Shown in pieces: positions 51,029-59,820 of a stretch of 64,000 nt of DNA (its first letter is position 1; every line of letters begins with the position of its first letter). A model generated the notes under the pieces. That model searched no databases. It was not told where the DNA came from and saw nothing but the letters and a program-made list of their open reading frames with translations. This DNA comes from Croceibacterium salegens (lineage in GTDB: Bacteria > Pseudomonadota > Alphaproteobacteria > Sphingomonadales > Sphingomonadaceae), in the NCBI RefSeq assembly GCF_009827435.1, contig NZ_WTYM01000059.1, positions 62,001 to 126,000 on the forward strand, in the 5' to 3' direction. The position numbers were made by a program, and so were the translations under genes.

Positions 51029-52312
51029 ATGTTCCAACGCGTGACGAAGTTGCCGCTCGCCGCCAGGATCTTGGTCGGGCTTGTGATTGGAGCGGGGATC
51101 GGTCTCGCGCTGCCTGAACCCGGCGTCGATCCGCGGATCGATCAGGCAGTCGCGACCGTCGGGCTTGGCGGCGGGCTGTGGTTGCAGGCCCTGCAGATGA
51201 CCATTTTGCCACTCGTCTTCTCGCTGATTGCAACGCTGTTCGTCCGATCGCAAGGTCTGGCGGGTGGCGGTCGGACGACGCGCCGCGCGATGGCCACGAT
51301 CATGGGTCTCTACTTCGTCGGCGTGGTCGCTGCGGTGATCGGGACGATCGTCCTGCTCGAGTTCTTTCCTGTTTCTGAGGCGATCGCGCAGGCGATGCGG
51401 GCAATGACGGGCGAGGAAATCGCCGGGGCGCCCTTGCCGTGGGCCGATGCCATCTTGTCGATCATTCCGACCAACATAGTCGCCGCGATGGGAGGCGATA
51501 CACTTCTTCCTGTCCTGTTCTTCACGATGCTGTTCAGCGCGGCGCTATCGCGGCTGGAAGACGGCGAGCCGCGCCGCGTGATCGTGGCGGGGCTGACCGC
51601 GATTTCCGAGACGATGTTCATAATCGTCGACTGGGTTCTACAACTCGCGCCGATCGGCGTCGCGCTACTCATCCTGCCGACCACTTTCCATTTCGGAGCC
51701 ACGATTTTCAACGGGCTGGCGCATTTCGTCGCGTTGAAGACTGCGATCGTGTTCGTCGTCGGCGCGGCTCTTTATCTGGTGACCGCAGTGTTCGGTCGCG
51801 TCCCGGTCGGCCGTTTCTCGCGGACCATGCTGCCGGTGCAAGCTGTGGCCTTCGGCACCCAGAGCAGCACCGGATGCATGCCATTGACGCTCAAGGCGTG
51901 CCGCCACATGGGGATCAGCGACGAAGCGGCAGACAGCACCGTGCCGCTGGCGGCGATCCTGTTTCGCATCTGCGCGCCGGGCGCGACCCTAATGCTGGCC
52001 GCCTATGCAGCGCAGGTCTACGGGCTGCCGATGGGCCTAGGGCTGATGATTACAATAGCCCTTCTGGCCGTCTTGCTCGAAATGAGCGTGGTCGGCATGC
52101 CCGGCGCTGCAGTGTTGGTGGCGACGGTGGCCCCTATCGTCGCGCTGGTCGGGTTTCCACTCGCCTTCCTCGGGGTCGTTATTGTGGTAGAGATGTTTTC
52201 CGATGTTTTTGGGACGATGGTCAACGCGACCGGGCATGCGGCGGCCTCGAACATCGTCGATCGCAGACGCTATCGCGATCCGCCTGATACCGAGGCCGCC
52301 GTCCAATCGTGA
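51029..52312 (+). CDS. Dicarboxylate/amino acid:cation symporter (SDF family)
   Basis: A 427-aa secondary transporter of the GltP/DctA family that takes up C4-dicarboxylates or acidic amino acids with Na+ or H+. Family landmarks are LQALQMTILPLVFSLIATLF, IIPTNIVAAMGGDTLLPVLF, the serine-rich re-entrant loop QAVAFGTQSSTGCMPLTLKA and FRICAPGATLMLAAYAAQVY. The usual NMDGTA-type motif is altered to RICAPGA, so substrate coupling may differ. The ATG at 51029 follows AAGGCGGGG; a GTG at 51023 is possible. It lies in repeat-bearing, gene-poor surroundings, which suggests an accessory gene. Confidence 0.9.
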   Translation: MFQRVTKLPLAARILVGLVIGAGIGLALPEPGVDPRIDQAVATVGLGGGLWLQALQMTILPLVFSLIATLFVRSQGLAGGGRTTRRAMATIMGLYFVGVVAAVIGTIVLLEFFPVSEAIAQAMRAMTGEEIAGAPLPWADAILSIIPTNIVAAMGGDTLLPVLFFTMLFSAALSRLEDGEPRRVIVAGLTAISETMFIIVDWVLQLAPIGVALLILPTTFHFGATIFNGLAHFVALKTAIVFVVGAALYLVTAVFGRVPVGRFSRTMLPVQAVAFGTQSSTGCMPLTLKACRHMGISDEAADSTVPLAAILFRICAPGATLMLAAYAAQVYGLPMGLGLMITIALLAVLLEMSVVGMPGAAVLVATVAPIVALVGFPLAFLGVVIVVEMFSDVFGTMVNATGHAAASNIVDRRRYRDPPDTEAAVQS

Positions 52313-52463
52313 ACGGCAAGTCACAAGCGTGCATGGCAATCCTAGTATAGCCGCATGAAATCAGACCAAATGGCTGCTTTCCACCCAATTGCCGCCGAGA
52401 ATTCGACTGGGGCAGCCTCCTGAAAGCGGCCGCTCTCGTGCGGTAGGTCAAGATATCCGGTCT

Positions 52464-53183
52464 CTAGCCGCCGCCGAACAGCACCAGCGAGATGAACAGC
52501 GTGTTGTGCGCCGCGTGCATCAGCATGCTCGACCACAGGCCGAAGCGCGTGCGGGCGTAGCCGAGGATCAGGCCGAGAAGCAGTTGCGGCAGGGTCAGAG
52601 GCAGCAGGATCAGCGCGTTGCCGCTGGTGAAGTTGGTCAGGTGCACGCTGCCGAAGGCGAGCGCGCTGCCCCAGTAGAACCAGCGGAAGTGGCGCTGGAA
52701 GAAGCCCATGGCGTCGCTGCGCCGTTTCCACCAGATCGCCGCGATGGCCAGCACGAAGGCGATAACCGGAGCCGCCAGTGCTGCGACCTCCCGTCCGCCG
52801 CCGGAAAGGACGGTGAAGGCAATCCCTCCGCCCAACAGCAACAGCACTGCGAGGACATGGCCGGGACGACCCGACAGCCAGCCGCGGAACACCGTCTCCT
52901 CGGCAATCGGTGCGCCGAGCACGATGAGCGCAATGATGGGCGGCGACATCTCAAGGCCGGTCAGCAGGTGGCCGGGGAATTTCGCCCCCAACGCCTCGGC
53001 CAGCGCGGCAAGTCCGATCAGCGTCGCCATCAGCAGCAGGTCGAGCACGAACAGCTTGCCGAGCACGGCGAAAGCGGCCCCGGAAATGCCGCTGGCGCGC
53101 GGCGGAAGGTCGGGCCTGCAGACGAATCCGCCGAAGCGTCGCCACACGCCGGCCCGCTCTAGGCTTGTCGCTTGACCGGTCAT
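52464..53183 (-). CDS. CPBP family intramembrane glutamic endopeptidase
   Basis: A 239-aa membrane protein with about six spans and all CPBP (Rce1-like) motifs: EETVFRG (EExxxR), FGSVHLTNF (FxxxH) and HAAHNTLF (HxxxN/B). Such enzymes cleave CAAX-like or other membrane-proximal peptides; bacterial members are often linked to peptide maturation or self-immunity, but no bacteriocin gene is adjacent. The C-terminus ends GGG immediately after the last helix. It diverges from yebC across 56 bases. Confidence 0.92.
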   Translation of the reverse strand: MTGQATSLERAGVWRRFGGFVCRPDLPPRASGISGAAFAVLGKLFVLDLLLMATLIGLAALAEALGAKFPGHLLTGLEMSPPIIALIVLGAPIAEETVFRGWLSGRPGHVLAVLLLLGGGIAFTVLSGGGREVAALAAPVIAFVLAIAAIWWKRRSDAMGFFQRHFRWFYWGSALAFGSVHLTNFTSGNALILLPLTLPQLLLGLILGYARTRFGLWSSMLMHAAHNTLFISLVLFGGG

Positions 53184-53239
53184 GCGGCTAATGGCCCCCT
53201 CAATTCGCCAATTCTAGATTCCAGAAGAGACCCGACGTC

Positions 53240-53983
53240 ATGGCCGGCCATTCCAAGTTCAAGAACATCATGCATCGCAAGGGGGCGCAGGACAAGAAGC
53301 GCTCCAACCTGTTTTCCAAGCTTTCCCGCGAGATAACCGTCGCGGCCAAGATGGGCATGCCCGATCCGGACATGAACCCGCGCCTGCGCCTCGCGGTCAA
53401 CGCGGCCAAGGCGCAATCGATGCCGAAGGACAACATCCAGCGCGCCATCGACAAGGCGAGCATGGCCGGCGGCGAGGACTACGAGGAAGTGCGCTACGAG
53501 GGCTATGGGCCGGGCGGCGTCGCGCTGATCGTCGAGGCGCTGACCGACAACCGCAATCGCACCGCCACCAACGTGCGCACCGCGTTCAGCAAGAACGGCG
53601 GCAACATGGGCTCCGAAGGCTCGGTCAGCCACGGCTTCGAGCGGCTCGGCCTGATCGAATACCCGGCCAGCGCGGGTGACGAGGACAAGGTTCTCGAAGC
53701 CGCGATCGAGGCGGGTGCCGACGACGTCGAAAGCTCGGACGACGGCCACGCCATCTGGACCGCATCGGACGCCCTTCACGAAGTTGCCGGGAACCTCGAA
53801 AAGGCCCTCGGCGAGGCGGAAAGCGTCAAGCTGGCGTGGAAGCCGACCATCACCGTGGCGATGGACGAAGGCGCCGCCGGCACCCTGCTCAAGCTGGTCG
53901 ACACGCTGGACGATGACGACGACGTGCAGACCGTGTGGGGCAACTACGAGATTTCCGACGAGATCATGGACAAGCTGGGCTGA
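53240..53983 (+). CDS. yebC: YebC/PmpR family protein
   Basis: A 247-aa YebC-type protein with the invariant start [40 protein letters not shown] and [20 protein letters not shown]. Family members act as transcription regulators or, as shown more recently for some, as ribosome-associated factors helping proline-rich translation. CAGAAGAGACCCGACGTC precedes the ATG. In many proteobacteria yebC lies next to ruvC, as here. It starts a tight four-gene string in which DUF3147, a microprotein and ruvC follow with overlapping or near-touching frames. Confidence 0.96.
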   Translation: MAGHSKFKNIMHRKGAQDKKRSNLFSKLSREITVAAKMGMPDPDMNPRLRLAVNAAKAQSMPKDNIQRAIDKASMAGGEDYEEVRYEGYGPGGVALIVEALTDNRNRTATNVRTAFSKNGGNMGSEGSVSHGFERLGLIEYPASAGDEDKVLEAAIEAGADDVESSDDGHAIWTASDALHEVAGNLEKALGEAESVKLAWKPTITVAMDEGAAGTLLKLVDTLDDDDDVQTVWGNYEISDEIMDKLG

Positions 53984-54333
53984 TGTGGACGGTCGTCGCC
54001 AAGGCGCTGCTCGCCGGGGCGATGATTGCCGCCATTGCCGAGATCGGCCGCCGCCTGCCCGCGACGGCCGCCATCGTCGCCTCGCTGCCGCTGGTCTCGG
54101 TGCTCGGCATGATCTTCCTGTGGCACGCGCGGCCAGACGCCGAGAACATGGCCGTCCATGCCGAGGCGACCTTCTGGTACGTCCTGCCGAGCCTGCCCAT
54201 GTTCCTGCTCATCCCGGTGATGCTGCGCGCGGGCGCCAACTTCTGGGTCGCGCTCGCTGCCGGGTGCGTGCTGACCGTCGGGCTCTACCTGCTGATGATG
54301 AACGTGGGTCCGAAGTTCGGGCTTAGGCTATGA
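53983..54333 (+). CDS. DUF3147 family small membrane protein
   Basis: A 116-aa protein with about four hydrophobic helices: WTVVAKALLAGAMIAAIAEI, ATAAIVASLPLVSVLGMIFL, TFWYVLPSLPMFLLIPVMLR and FWVALAAGCVLTVGLYLLMM. The LPLVSVLGMIFLW and WYVLPSLPMF stretches match the DUF3147 family, whose role is unknown. The ATG at 53983 overlaps the yebC stop (TGATG) and its own stop overlaps the next frame (ATGA), so translation is coupled on both sides. Confidence 0.88.
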   Translation: MWTVVAKALLAGAMIAAIAEIGRRLPATAAIVASLPLVSVLGMIFLWHARPDAENMAVHAEATFWYVLPSLPMFLLIPVMLRAGANFWVALAAGCVLTVGLYLLMMNVGPKFGLRL

Positions 54334-54443
54334 GGGGTCGCGAAATATTGATGGTCGCTTGTGGAGCGCTGATCACCTTACTCTCACTGGTCCTGCTATC
54401 GACATGGCTAATTGTCGAGCAGATGGACAGCTTTCACGGATGA
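54330..54443 (+). CDS. 37-aa single-span membrane microprotein
   Basis: The ATG at 54330 overlaps the DUF3147 stop as ATGA and opens MRGREILMVACGALITLLSL, then VLLSTWLIVEQMDSFHG and TGA. One strong hydrophobic helix with positive N-terminal residues predicts a single-pass membrane protein. Its stop lies 7 bases before the ruvC ATG. Support comes from the overlap geometry and composition; I know no family for it. It could instead serve only to carry ribosomes to ruvC. Confidence 0.5.
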   Translation: MRGREILMVACGALITLLSLVLLSTWLIVEQMDSFHG

Positions 54444-54450
54444 CCTTGTG

Positions 54451-54921
54451 ATGCTCGTCCTCGGGCTTGACCCATCGCTAAGTTGCACAGGCTGGGGCAT
54501 CGTGCGGGTCGAAGGCTTGCGCCTGACCCACATCGCCAACGGCCAGGTGGCGACCGACGCCAAGGTGCCGATGGCCGATCGATTGAACCATTTGTACGAC
54601 GCGATAGCGGCCGTGATCGCCGCCTACGAACCTGACCGGGCGGCGGTGGAGGAGGTGTTCCTCAACAAGAATCCGCAATCGACGCTCAAGTTGGCGCAGG
54701 CGCGCGGCGCGGTGCTTGCCGCTTGTGGGCGCGCCGAGCTCCCGGTCTCCGAACATGCCGCGCGGCTGGTGAAGAAGGCGGTGGTCGGCACGGGCGGGGC
54801 GGAGAAGGCGCAGGTGCAGGCCATGCTGAAGGTCCTGCTTCCGGGCGCGAAGATCGAAGGCGCGGATGCCGCCGATGCCCTCGCAGTCGCCATCGCCGAC
54901 GCCCACCTGACCCCCCGATGA
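54451..54921 (+). CDS. ruvC: Crossover junction endodeoxyribonuclease RuvC
   Basis: A 156-aa Holliday-junction resolvase. The catalytic acidic residues are in place: Asp in VLGLDPSLSCTGWG, Glu in AAVEEVFLNKNPQSTLKL and the C-terminal pair in GADAADALAVAIADAH. A basic KKAVVGTGGAEKAQVQAML segment matches the DNA-contacting loop. The ATG at 54451 (or GTG at 54448) is chosen for the homology start. ruvA and ruvB are not in the window after it; a palindromic repeat follows the stop instead. Confidence 0.95.
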   Translation: MLVLGLDPSLSCTGWGIVRVEGLRLTHIANGQVATDAKVPMADRLNHLYDAIAAVIAAYEPDRAAVEEVFLNKNPQSTLKLAQARGAVLAACGRAELPVSEHAARLVKKAVVGTGGAEKAQVQAMLKVLLPGAKIEGADAADALAVAIADAHLTPR

Positions 54922-54922
54922 T

Positions 54923-55007
54923 CGTCATTGCGAGCTTAGCGAAGCAATCCAGTGCGTCACCGTGCCGTCCTGGCTTGCTTCGTCGGCTTCGCCTCCTAGC
55001 GATGACG
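54923..55007. repeat. Palindromic intergenic repeat element
   Basis: CGTCATTGCGAGC, then GCGAAGCAATCCAG, are mirrored by CTGGCTTGCTTCGTCGGCTTCG and AGCGATGACG. Together they can fold into one long imperfect hairpin of about 85 bases. The CGTCATTGCGAG/GCGAAGCAATCC wording is a widespread miniature palindromic repeat in proteobacterial intergenic DNA. It fills the gap between ruvC and the ABM gene. Confidence 0.75.
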
Positions 55008-55023
55008 AGCTAGAGGAGAAAGC

Positions 55024-55338
55024 ATGTTCCTCGTCGTATTCCGCAACCGCAAGCGCGCCGACCTCGATGGCGAGGCCTACGGCACCGATGCCGACGCCAT
55101 GCTCGCGCTGGCCCGGCAGCAGCCGGGTTACATCGCGTTCAAATCGTACACCGCCGACGATGGCGAGGTTATAGCCCTCAGCGAATGGGCCGACGAAGCC
55201 AGCGCGCGCGCCTGGGGCCGGCTGGCCGAGCATCGCGTCGTCCAGCAGCGCGGCCGCGCTGATTACTACGAGGACTATACCCTGTTCGCCTGCGCCGACC
55301 CGCGCATCCACCGCTTCACTCGCAAGGACGAGGCATGA
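55024..55338 (+). CDS. Antibiotic biosynthesis monooxygenase (ABM) domain protein
   Basis: A 104-aa dimeric alpha+beta-barrel-type protein: MFLVVFRNRKRADLDGEAYG, MLALARQQPGYIAFKSYTAD and VIALSEWADEASARAWGRLA. The pattern of a first strand, 'P-G-Y/F', then E-W and a helix ending before a His is that of ABM/YgiN-like domains, which include quinol monooxygenases and haem-degrading enzymes. The His in LAEHRVVQQRG could be functional. The substrate is unknown. Its stop overlaps the next gene by four bases (ATGA). TAGAGGAGAAAGC is a good ribosome-binding site. Confidence 0.85.
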   Translation: MFLVVFRNRKRADLDGEAYGTDADAMLALARQQPGYIAFKSYTADDGEVIALSEWADEASARAWGRLAEHRVVQQRGRADYYEDYTLFACADPRIHRFTRKDEA

Positions 55339-55682
55339 GCATCCAGTTCTACGGCATTCCCAACTGCGACACCGTGAAGAAGGCGCGCAAGTGGCTCGAG
55401 GAGCAGGGCGTCGCCTACGACTTCCACGACTACAAGAAGGAAGGCGCCGATCCGAATATGCTCCGCCACTGGGCCGGTGCGGTCGGCTGGGAGGCGCTGC
55501 TCAACCGCCGTGGCACGACGTTTCGCGGGCTGCCCGAAGCGGACAGGGAGGGGATCGACAAGGCCAAGGCCGTGGCGTTGATGGCCGCGCACCCGAGCCT
55601 CATCAAGCGCCCCGTGGTGATCTACGACAACGGCCTGCTGGTCGGCTTCGACACCGACCAGTGGGACGCGGCCTTGTGCTGA
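55335..55682 (+). CDS. ArsC/YffB family thioredoxin-fold protein
   Basis: A 115-aa protein of the arsenate reductase-like group (ArsC/Spx/YffB). It begins IQFYGIPNCDTVKKARKWLE, with one active-site Cys, followed by DFHDYKKEG, the LLNRRGTTFRGLP segment and LIKRPVVIYDNGLLVGFD. The GIPNCDTVKKA wording is of the YffB type rather than a proven arsenate reductase. The absence of ars genes nearby supports that reading. It is translationally coupled to the ABM gene and converges on the MFS gene. Confidence 0.9.
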   Translation: MSIQFYGIPNCDTVKKARKWLEEQGVAYDFHDYKKEGADPNMLRHWAGAVGWEALLNRRGTTFRGLPEADREGIDKAKAVALMAAHPSLIKRPVVIYDNGLLVGFDTDQWDAALC

Positions 55683-55686
55683 GAGC

Positions 55687-57006
55687 CTAGTTGAACTCCG
55701 GCACGGGCTCGGCCGCTTCGTGGCGCGAGCCGGCTTTCAGGGTCGAAAAGATCAGCGCGCCCAGGAGCATCAGGCCGCCGGACGTCCACATGACCGTGCC
55801 CAGTTCCTTTGTGCCGCCGAGAACGGCGAACAGCGTGGCGCCGAAAGTCACCGGCAAGTTGCTGAGCGAATTGTAGATGGTGAACTGCGTTGCAGCGACC
55901 GTCGGGTCAGAGAGCTGCATGCGCAGCGGGTTGGTGCAGATGCTGGTCAGCGTATCGTGCATCGACCACACGCAGGACATGATGATGAACGGCGTCATCG
56001 CGCTCCAGTAGGCCTGGCCGTAAAGCACGAATATGGCCAACAGGAAGTAGGTCGAATAGACCAGCGACGAGGCAACGCGCGCGCCGAGCCGCAGCGTCAG
56101 GAAGCTGCCGACCCCGATCGAGACCACCGCCATGACCAGGTCGACCGACGAGACCATGCTGGAATATCCTGCCGTGGTGAAGCCGACGAACCCGATGCCG
56201 CCGATGATCGGCCACATCGGCGAGAACATGCCGCTGCCCATCCGGGCGGCGACCGAACCCGTCACCAGCTTCAGGCTGTCGAACTTGATCAGCGACTTGA
56301 ACGCGGCGCGTGCCATCGGCCACCAGGCGCCGACGTGCCGTTCGAGGTTGACCGGCGAAGCGGCGCCCTCGCTCCACGGGAAACGCTTCTCGCCCGGCCG
56401 TTCGCGAATAACCACCACGTAAAGAGTGATGAGGAGGATGATCGGGAGGAAGATCCAGAAGGTCGTCGCACTGCCGTAATGTTGCAGGCTGAAACCGGCG
56501 ATGGCGCCGGATAGCGCGCGGCCGACGGTCTGGCCGCCGAACATGAAGGCGCTCGCCGTGCCTTGCTCTTCGTCGCTGAGGATGTCGACCGCCATGCCGT
56601 CCACAGCAACATCCTGGATCGCCGAGCCGGTGCCGATCAGAATCACGATCGAGAGGATGACCTCGAGGTTGTCGGGCCCGGGGGCCACGATGGCGGCAAT
56701 CGCGAAGCCGATCACCATCAGCATTTGCGCGCAGATGAGCCACAACCGACGGCGACCCATCGCCAGATAGGCGTAGCGATCCATGAGCGCGGCGGGGATG
56801 AACTTGAAGCTCCAGGGAAGGAAAGCGGTGGCGATGATCGCCGCCACTGCCGATTCCTCGGCCCCGTTCATCACCAGCCAGGCGGGCAGGGCGACCTGTG
56901 AAACGCCGAGGGGGAGGCCTTGACCCAGGTAGAAAAGGAAGAAGCTGAAGATGCGCAGGATCTTGTTTTCGGAAAGGATCATCGATCCCGCGGCAGGTTC
57001 AGCCAT
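55687..57006 (-). CDS. MFS transporter (AmpG/acetyl-CoA transporter-like)
   Basis: A 439-aa twelve-span permease. The early segment FFLFYLGQGLPLGVSQVALP, the loop FIPAALMDRYAYLAMGRRRL, and IGTGSAIQDVAVDGMAVDIL are characteristic of the AmpG/SLC33-like branch of the major facilitator superfamily, which moves muropeptides or CoA derivatives. The LGQGLPLG and QDVAVDG motifs support the branch; the substrate remains open. It is followed on the same strand by the GMC oxidoreductase string 64 bases upstream, which may be transcribed with it. Confidence 0.88.
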   Translation of the reverse strand: MAEPAAGSMILSENKILRIFSFFLFYLGQGLPLGVSQVALPAWLVMNGAEESAVAAIIATAFLPWSFKFIPAALMDRYAYLAMGRRRLWLICAQMLMVIGFAIAAIVAPGPDNLEVILSIVILIGTGSAIQDVAVDGMAVDILSDEEQGTASAFMFGGQTVGRALSGAIAGFSLQHYGSATTFWIFLPIILLITLYVVVIRERPGEKRFPWSEGAASPVNLERHVGAWWPMARAAFKSLIKFDSLKLVTGSVAARMGSGMFSPMWPIIGGIGFVGFTTAGYSSMVSSVDLVMAVVSIGVGSFLTLRLGARVASSLVYSTYFLLAIFVLYGQAYWSAMTPFIIMSCVWSMHDTLTSICTNPLRMQLSDPTVAATQFTIYNSLSNLPVTFGATLFAVLGGTKELGTVMWTSGGLMLLGALIFSTLKAGSRHEAAEPVPEFN

Positions 57007-57069
57007 ACTTGGTCCCTCTCATGATAACCCCGGCGCGCACCCTAGGGCGTGAGAGAACGTTTGCAAATG

Positions 57070-58677
57070 TTACCTGTTTGCGAGGTGAACGAGGTCGGCG
57101 GCCTTTTCGGCGACCATGATCGTCGGGGCGTTGGTGTTGCCGCGGATCAGCTGCGGCATCGAGCTGGCATCGGCAACGCGCAAGGCCCGGATTCCGCGAA
57201 CGCGCAACTCGCCATCGAGCACAGCTTCAGGCCCGGTGCCCATCGCGCAGGTGCTCGTCGGGTGTCCGCCGCTGATAATCGTCTGTTCAAGCCAGGCATC
57301 AAGCGCTTCATCGTCATCCGCCGCTGCACCCGGAGCGATCTCGGCGGCGACCGTCGCGGCGGCGGCGGGGGTGGCGAAAAACTCGCGCATCAGCCGCATG
57401 GCCGCACGCAGCCGCAGCCGGTCGCCCGGCTCGGCGAGGAAATTGAGCAGGACCTTTGGCAGGGCGGCGGGGTCGGCACTGCCTAGCGTCACCGCGCCTC
57501 TGCTCTCGGGGTTGAGCAGCACGCAGCCGGCGGTCAGCTGGTGGCCCGCGCCTGCTCGCCAACCGGGGAACCAGACCCGCGCCATGTAGCTGGTGTGACT
57601 GACCTGGAACTGCAGGTCGGGCCGCTCCTGCTCCGGGCCCGAGCGGATGAAGCCCTGCGCGGTCATCGGGCTTTGCGCCGGTGTGCCCTTGCCGGTCAGC
57701 GTCCAGCGGATGACGTTGAGTGCCAGCCGGTCGAGCCGCAGCTCGCGGTCGAAGGTGTTGGGCTTCGCGGCGGCCCATACGGTCACCGCGATGGGGTGGT
57801 CCTGCAGGTTCTGCCCGACCCCCGGCAGGTCGTGCAGCACCTCGATGCCATGCTCCCTGAGGTGCGCCGCCGGGCCTATGCCCGAAAGCATCAGCAGGTG
57901 CGGCGAATGCAGCGCTCCGCCGCAGACGATGACCTCGCGTCGCGCGCGCAGGGTCTTCGTATCGCCGCCCTGCCGGTATTCGACCCCGACCGCGCGACCA
58001 TCTTCGACCAGCACGCGCGTCGCGGCGGCCTCGGTGACGATCGTCAGGTTGCGGCGCTGGCGGGCGGGATCGAGATAGGCCCGCGCGGTGCTGTCGCGAT
58101 GGCCGTTGCGAATCGTGCAGTCGGGCATGCCGAAACCTTCGGGCTCGGGCACGGCGAAGTCGGGCTCCTCGCGATATCCCAGCTCCGCTCCCGCAGCGTA
58201 CATCACCGGGGTCAGTTCGGAATGCGGCAGCATCGGCGTGACCGAGAGAGGCCCGTCGCCGCCGTGGATCTCGCTCGCCCCGCGCCAGTTGGTCTCGGAC
58301 TTGCGGAAGTAGGGCAGGACGTCGTCGTAGCCCCATCCCGGAAGGCCCATCGCCGCCCAGCCGTCGTAGTCTGCCTTGTGGCCGCGGATATACATCGTGC
58401 CGTTGATCGCGCTCGACCCGCCAAGAAGCTTGCCGCGGGGGATCGGTTGTGCACGGCCGCCCATGTGCGGATCGGGCTCGCTCATCAGGTTCCAGCCGTA
58501 GCGGGGGTCGGCGCTGACCGGCATCCACGCCAGCGGCATGCGGATCATCGCCGAATCGACATCGCCGCCTGCTTCGAGCAGCGCGACCTGTACCTTGTCG
58601 TCCTCGCTGAGCCGCGCGGCCACCACGCACCCGGCGCTGCCGGCTCCGACGACGATGTAATCGACCTCTGACGTCAC
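57070..58677 (-). CDS. GMC family FAD-dependent oxidoreductase (choline dehydrogenase-like)
   Basis: A 535-aa flavoprotein. It has the ADP-binding start [20 protein letters not shown], the GMC signature [20 protein letters not shown], the second signature [20 protein letters not shown], and the catalytic C-terminus [12 protein letters not shown] with [15 protein letters not shown]. It oxidises an alcohol; choline or a longer-chain alcohol is plausible. The start is a GTG at 58677 overlapping the YqeY stop as GTGA; no ATG lies near the homology start. It is the third gene of the coupled ubiG-yqeY-GMC string. Confidence 0.93.
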   Translation of the reverse strand: MTSEVDYIVVGAGSAGCVVAARLSEDDKVQVALLEAGGDVDSAMIRMPLAWMPVSADPRYGWNLMSEPDPHMGGRAQPIPRGKLLGGSSAINGTMYIRGHKADYDGWAAMGLPGWGYDDVLPYFRKSETNWRGASEIHGGDGPLSVTPMLPHSELTPVMYAAGAELGYREEPDFAVPEPEGFGMPDCTIRNGHRDSTARAYLDPARQRRNLTIVTEAAATRVLVEDGRAVGVEYRQGGDTKTLRARREVIVCGGALHSPHLLMLSGIGPAAHLREHGIEVLHDLPGVGQNLQDHPIAVTVWAAAKPNTFDRELRLDRLALNVIRWTLTGKGTPAQSPMTAQGFIRSGPEQERPDLQFQVSHTSYMARVWFPGWRAGAGHQLTAGCVLLNPESRGAVTLGSADPAALPKVLLNFLAEPGDRLRLRAAMRLMREFFATPAAAATVAAEIAPGAAADDDEALDAWLEQTIISGGHPTSTCAMGTGPEAVLDGELRVRGIRALRVADASSMPQLIRGNTNAPTIMVAEKAADLVHLANR

Positions 58678-59018
58678 AGGTAGCGGCCAATCAGTCCGGC
58701 TTCGCCGCGCAGGCGTTCGGCAGGGCCCGCCTGCCCGGCTTTCTCGAGCATGGCCGCGGCGGCGATGCGTTCGGCCTGCTCGCGCGAGAAGATCGCGGCA
58801 ATGTCCTCGTCGCACAGGTCGAGCCGCGCGACCTCGCCCATGCCGGCGCTGGCGCGCAGCGGGCTGATATTGTCGTTCAAGCCTTCGACCGGGACCGCTT
58901 CGGCATTGTCGATCGCCGCGGCGAGCGAACGCAACAGGCTCACCTCGTCCTTGCGGCCCGCACGCATGGCATCCTTGAGATCGGCGCGCAGCCGCGCCCG
59001 GGCCTGCTCGGCGCTCAT
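58674..59018 (-). CDS. YqeY-like (GatB/YqeY) domain protein
   Basis: A 114-aa helical protein whose N-terminus ARLRADLKDAMRAGRKDEVS, LLRSLAAAIDNAEAVP matches the YqeY family, a domain related to the tRNA-binding tail of GatB. It is shorter than typical YqeY (~150 aa), and the second half (GEVARLDLCDEDIAAIFSRE) diverges, so it may be a reduced relative. Its ATG overlaps the ubiG stop by four bases and its stop overlaps the GMC start. Function unknown. Confidence 0.78.
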   Translation of the reverse strand: MSAEQARARLRADLKDAMRAGRKDEVSLLRSLAAAIDNAEAVPVEGLNDNISPLRASAGMGEVARLDLCDEDIAAIFSREQAERIAAAAMLEKAGQAGPAERLRGEAGLIGRYL

Positions 59019-59767
59019 GCCGCGCGCGCCGTGACGATGTAGTTGAGAGCGAGCTCGCCCGAGAGGTGGAGGCCCTTCATCGGCGAAAAGGCTATGCCGC
59101 GCGGTTCGTCCATCGCAAGGCCTGCCTCCGCGAGCAGGTTGCGAAGTTCGTCCGGGGTGACGAAATCGTTCCAGTCATGCGTGCCCCTGGGCACCATGCC
59201 GACGGCCTCGGCGGCGGCGACCAGCAGCAGTCGAGACTGCGCCGTGCGATTCGGCGTCGAGAGCACCATCAGCCCGCCCGGCGCGAGGTGGCGCGCCAGT
59301 TCGGCGAGGAACGCAGGCTTGTCGGCGACATGCTCGATCACTTCCATCGCGGTGACGAGGTCGAACTGGCCGAGGCCCAGAGTGCCGAGCTCGCCAGCTT
59401 GATACGTGATCGCAAGGCCAACGCCGTCGGCATGCGCCTTGGCGGCGGCGATGTTTTCCGCGGCGGCATCGACCCCAGTCACATCAGCGCCGAGCCGTGT
59501 GAGCGGTTCGCATAGCAGCCCGGCGCCGCAGCCGACGTCGAGCGCGCGCTTGCCATTGAGGGGGCGCAACGCGTCGGAATCGATGTCCCAATGCCGGTCC
59601 ACGGCCTCGCGGATGAAGCCCAGCCGCACCGGGTTGAGCTTGTGCAGCATCGCCGAGGAGCCCTTGGGGTCCCACCAGTCGCGCGCCAGCTTGCCGAAAT
59701 GGGCGGCTTCGTGCGGCCGGATGGTTGCCCCGGGTTTGGTTGCACGCGTTACAGTTGCATCGGACAT
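59015..59767 (-). CDS. ubiG: Ubiquinone biosynthesis O-methyltransferase
   Basis: A 250-aa class I methyltransferase that performs both O-methylations of ubiquinone synthesis. The UbiG start HFGKLARDWWDPKGSSAMLH, LNPVRLGFIREAVDRHW, the SAM loop ALDVGCGAGLLCEPLTRLGA with VTGVDAA, and EVIEHVADKPAFLAELARHL are characteristic. The later THDWNDFVTPDEL segment completes the family pattern. It diverges from lysC; only 53 bases separate the two start codons, so their promoters must overlap. Confidence 0.96.
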   Translation of the reverse strand: MSDATVTRATKPGATIRPHEAAHFGKLARDWWDPKGSSAMLHKLNPVRLGFIREAVDRHWDIDSDALRPLNGKRALDVGCGAGLLCEPLTRLGADVTGVDAAAENIAAAKAHADGVGLAITYQAGELGTLGLGQFDLVTAMEVIEHVADKPAFLAELARHLAPGGLMVLSTPNRTAQSRLLLVAAAEAVGMVPRGTHDWNDFVTPDELRNLLAEAGLAMDEPRGIAFSPMKGLHLSGELALNYIVTARAA

Positions 59768-59820
59768 TCCCCGCTCCTAACAGCGCGCACAGTTCACCGC
59801 CAGCAGGGGAAGAATACCGC

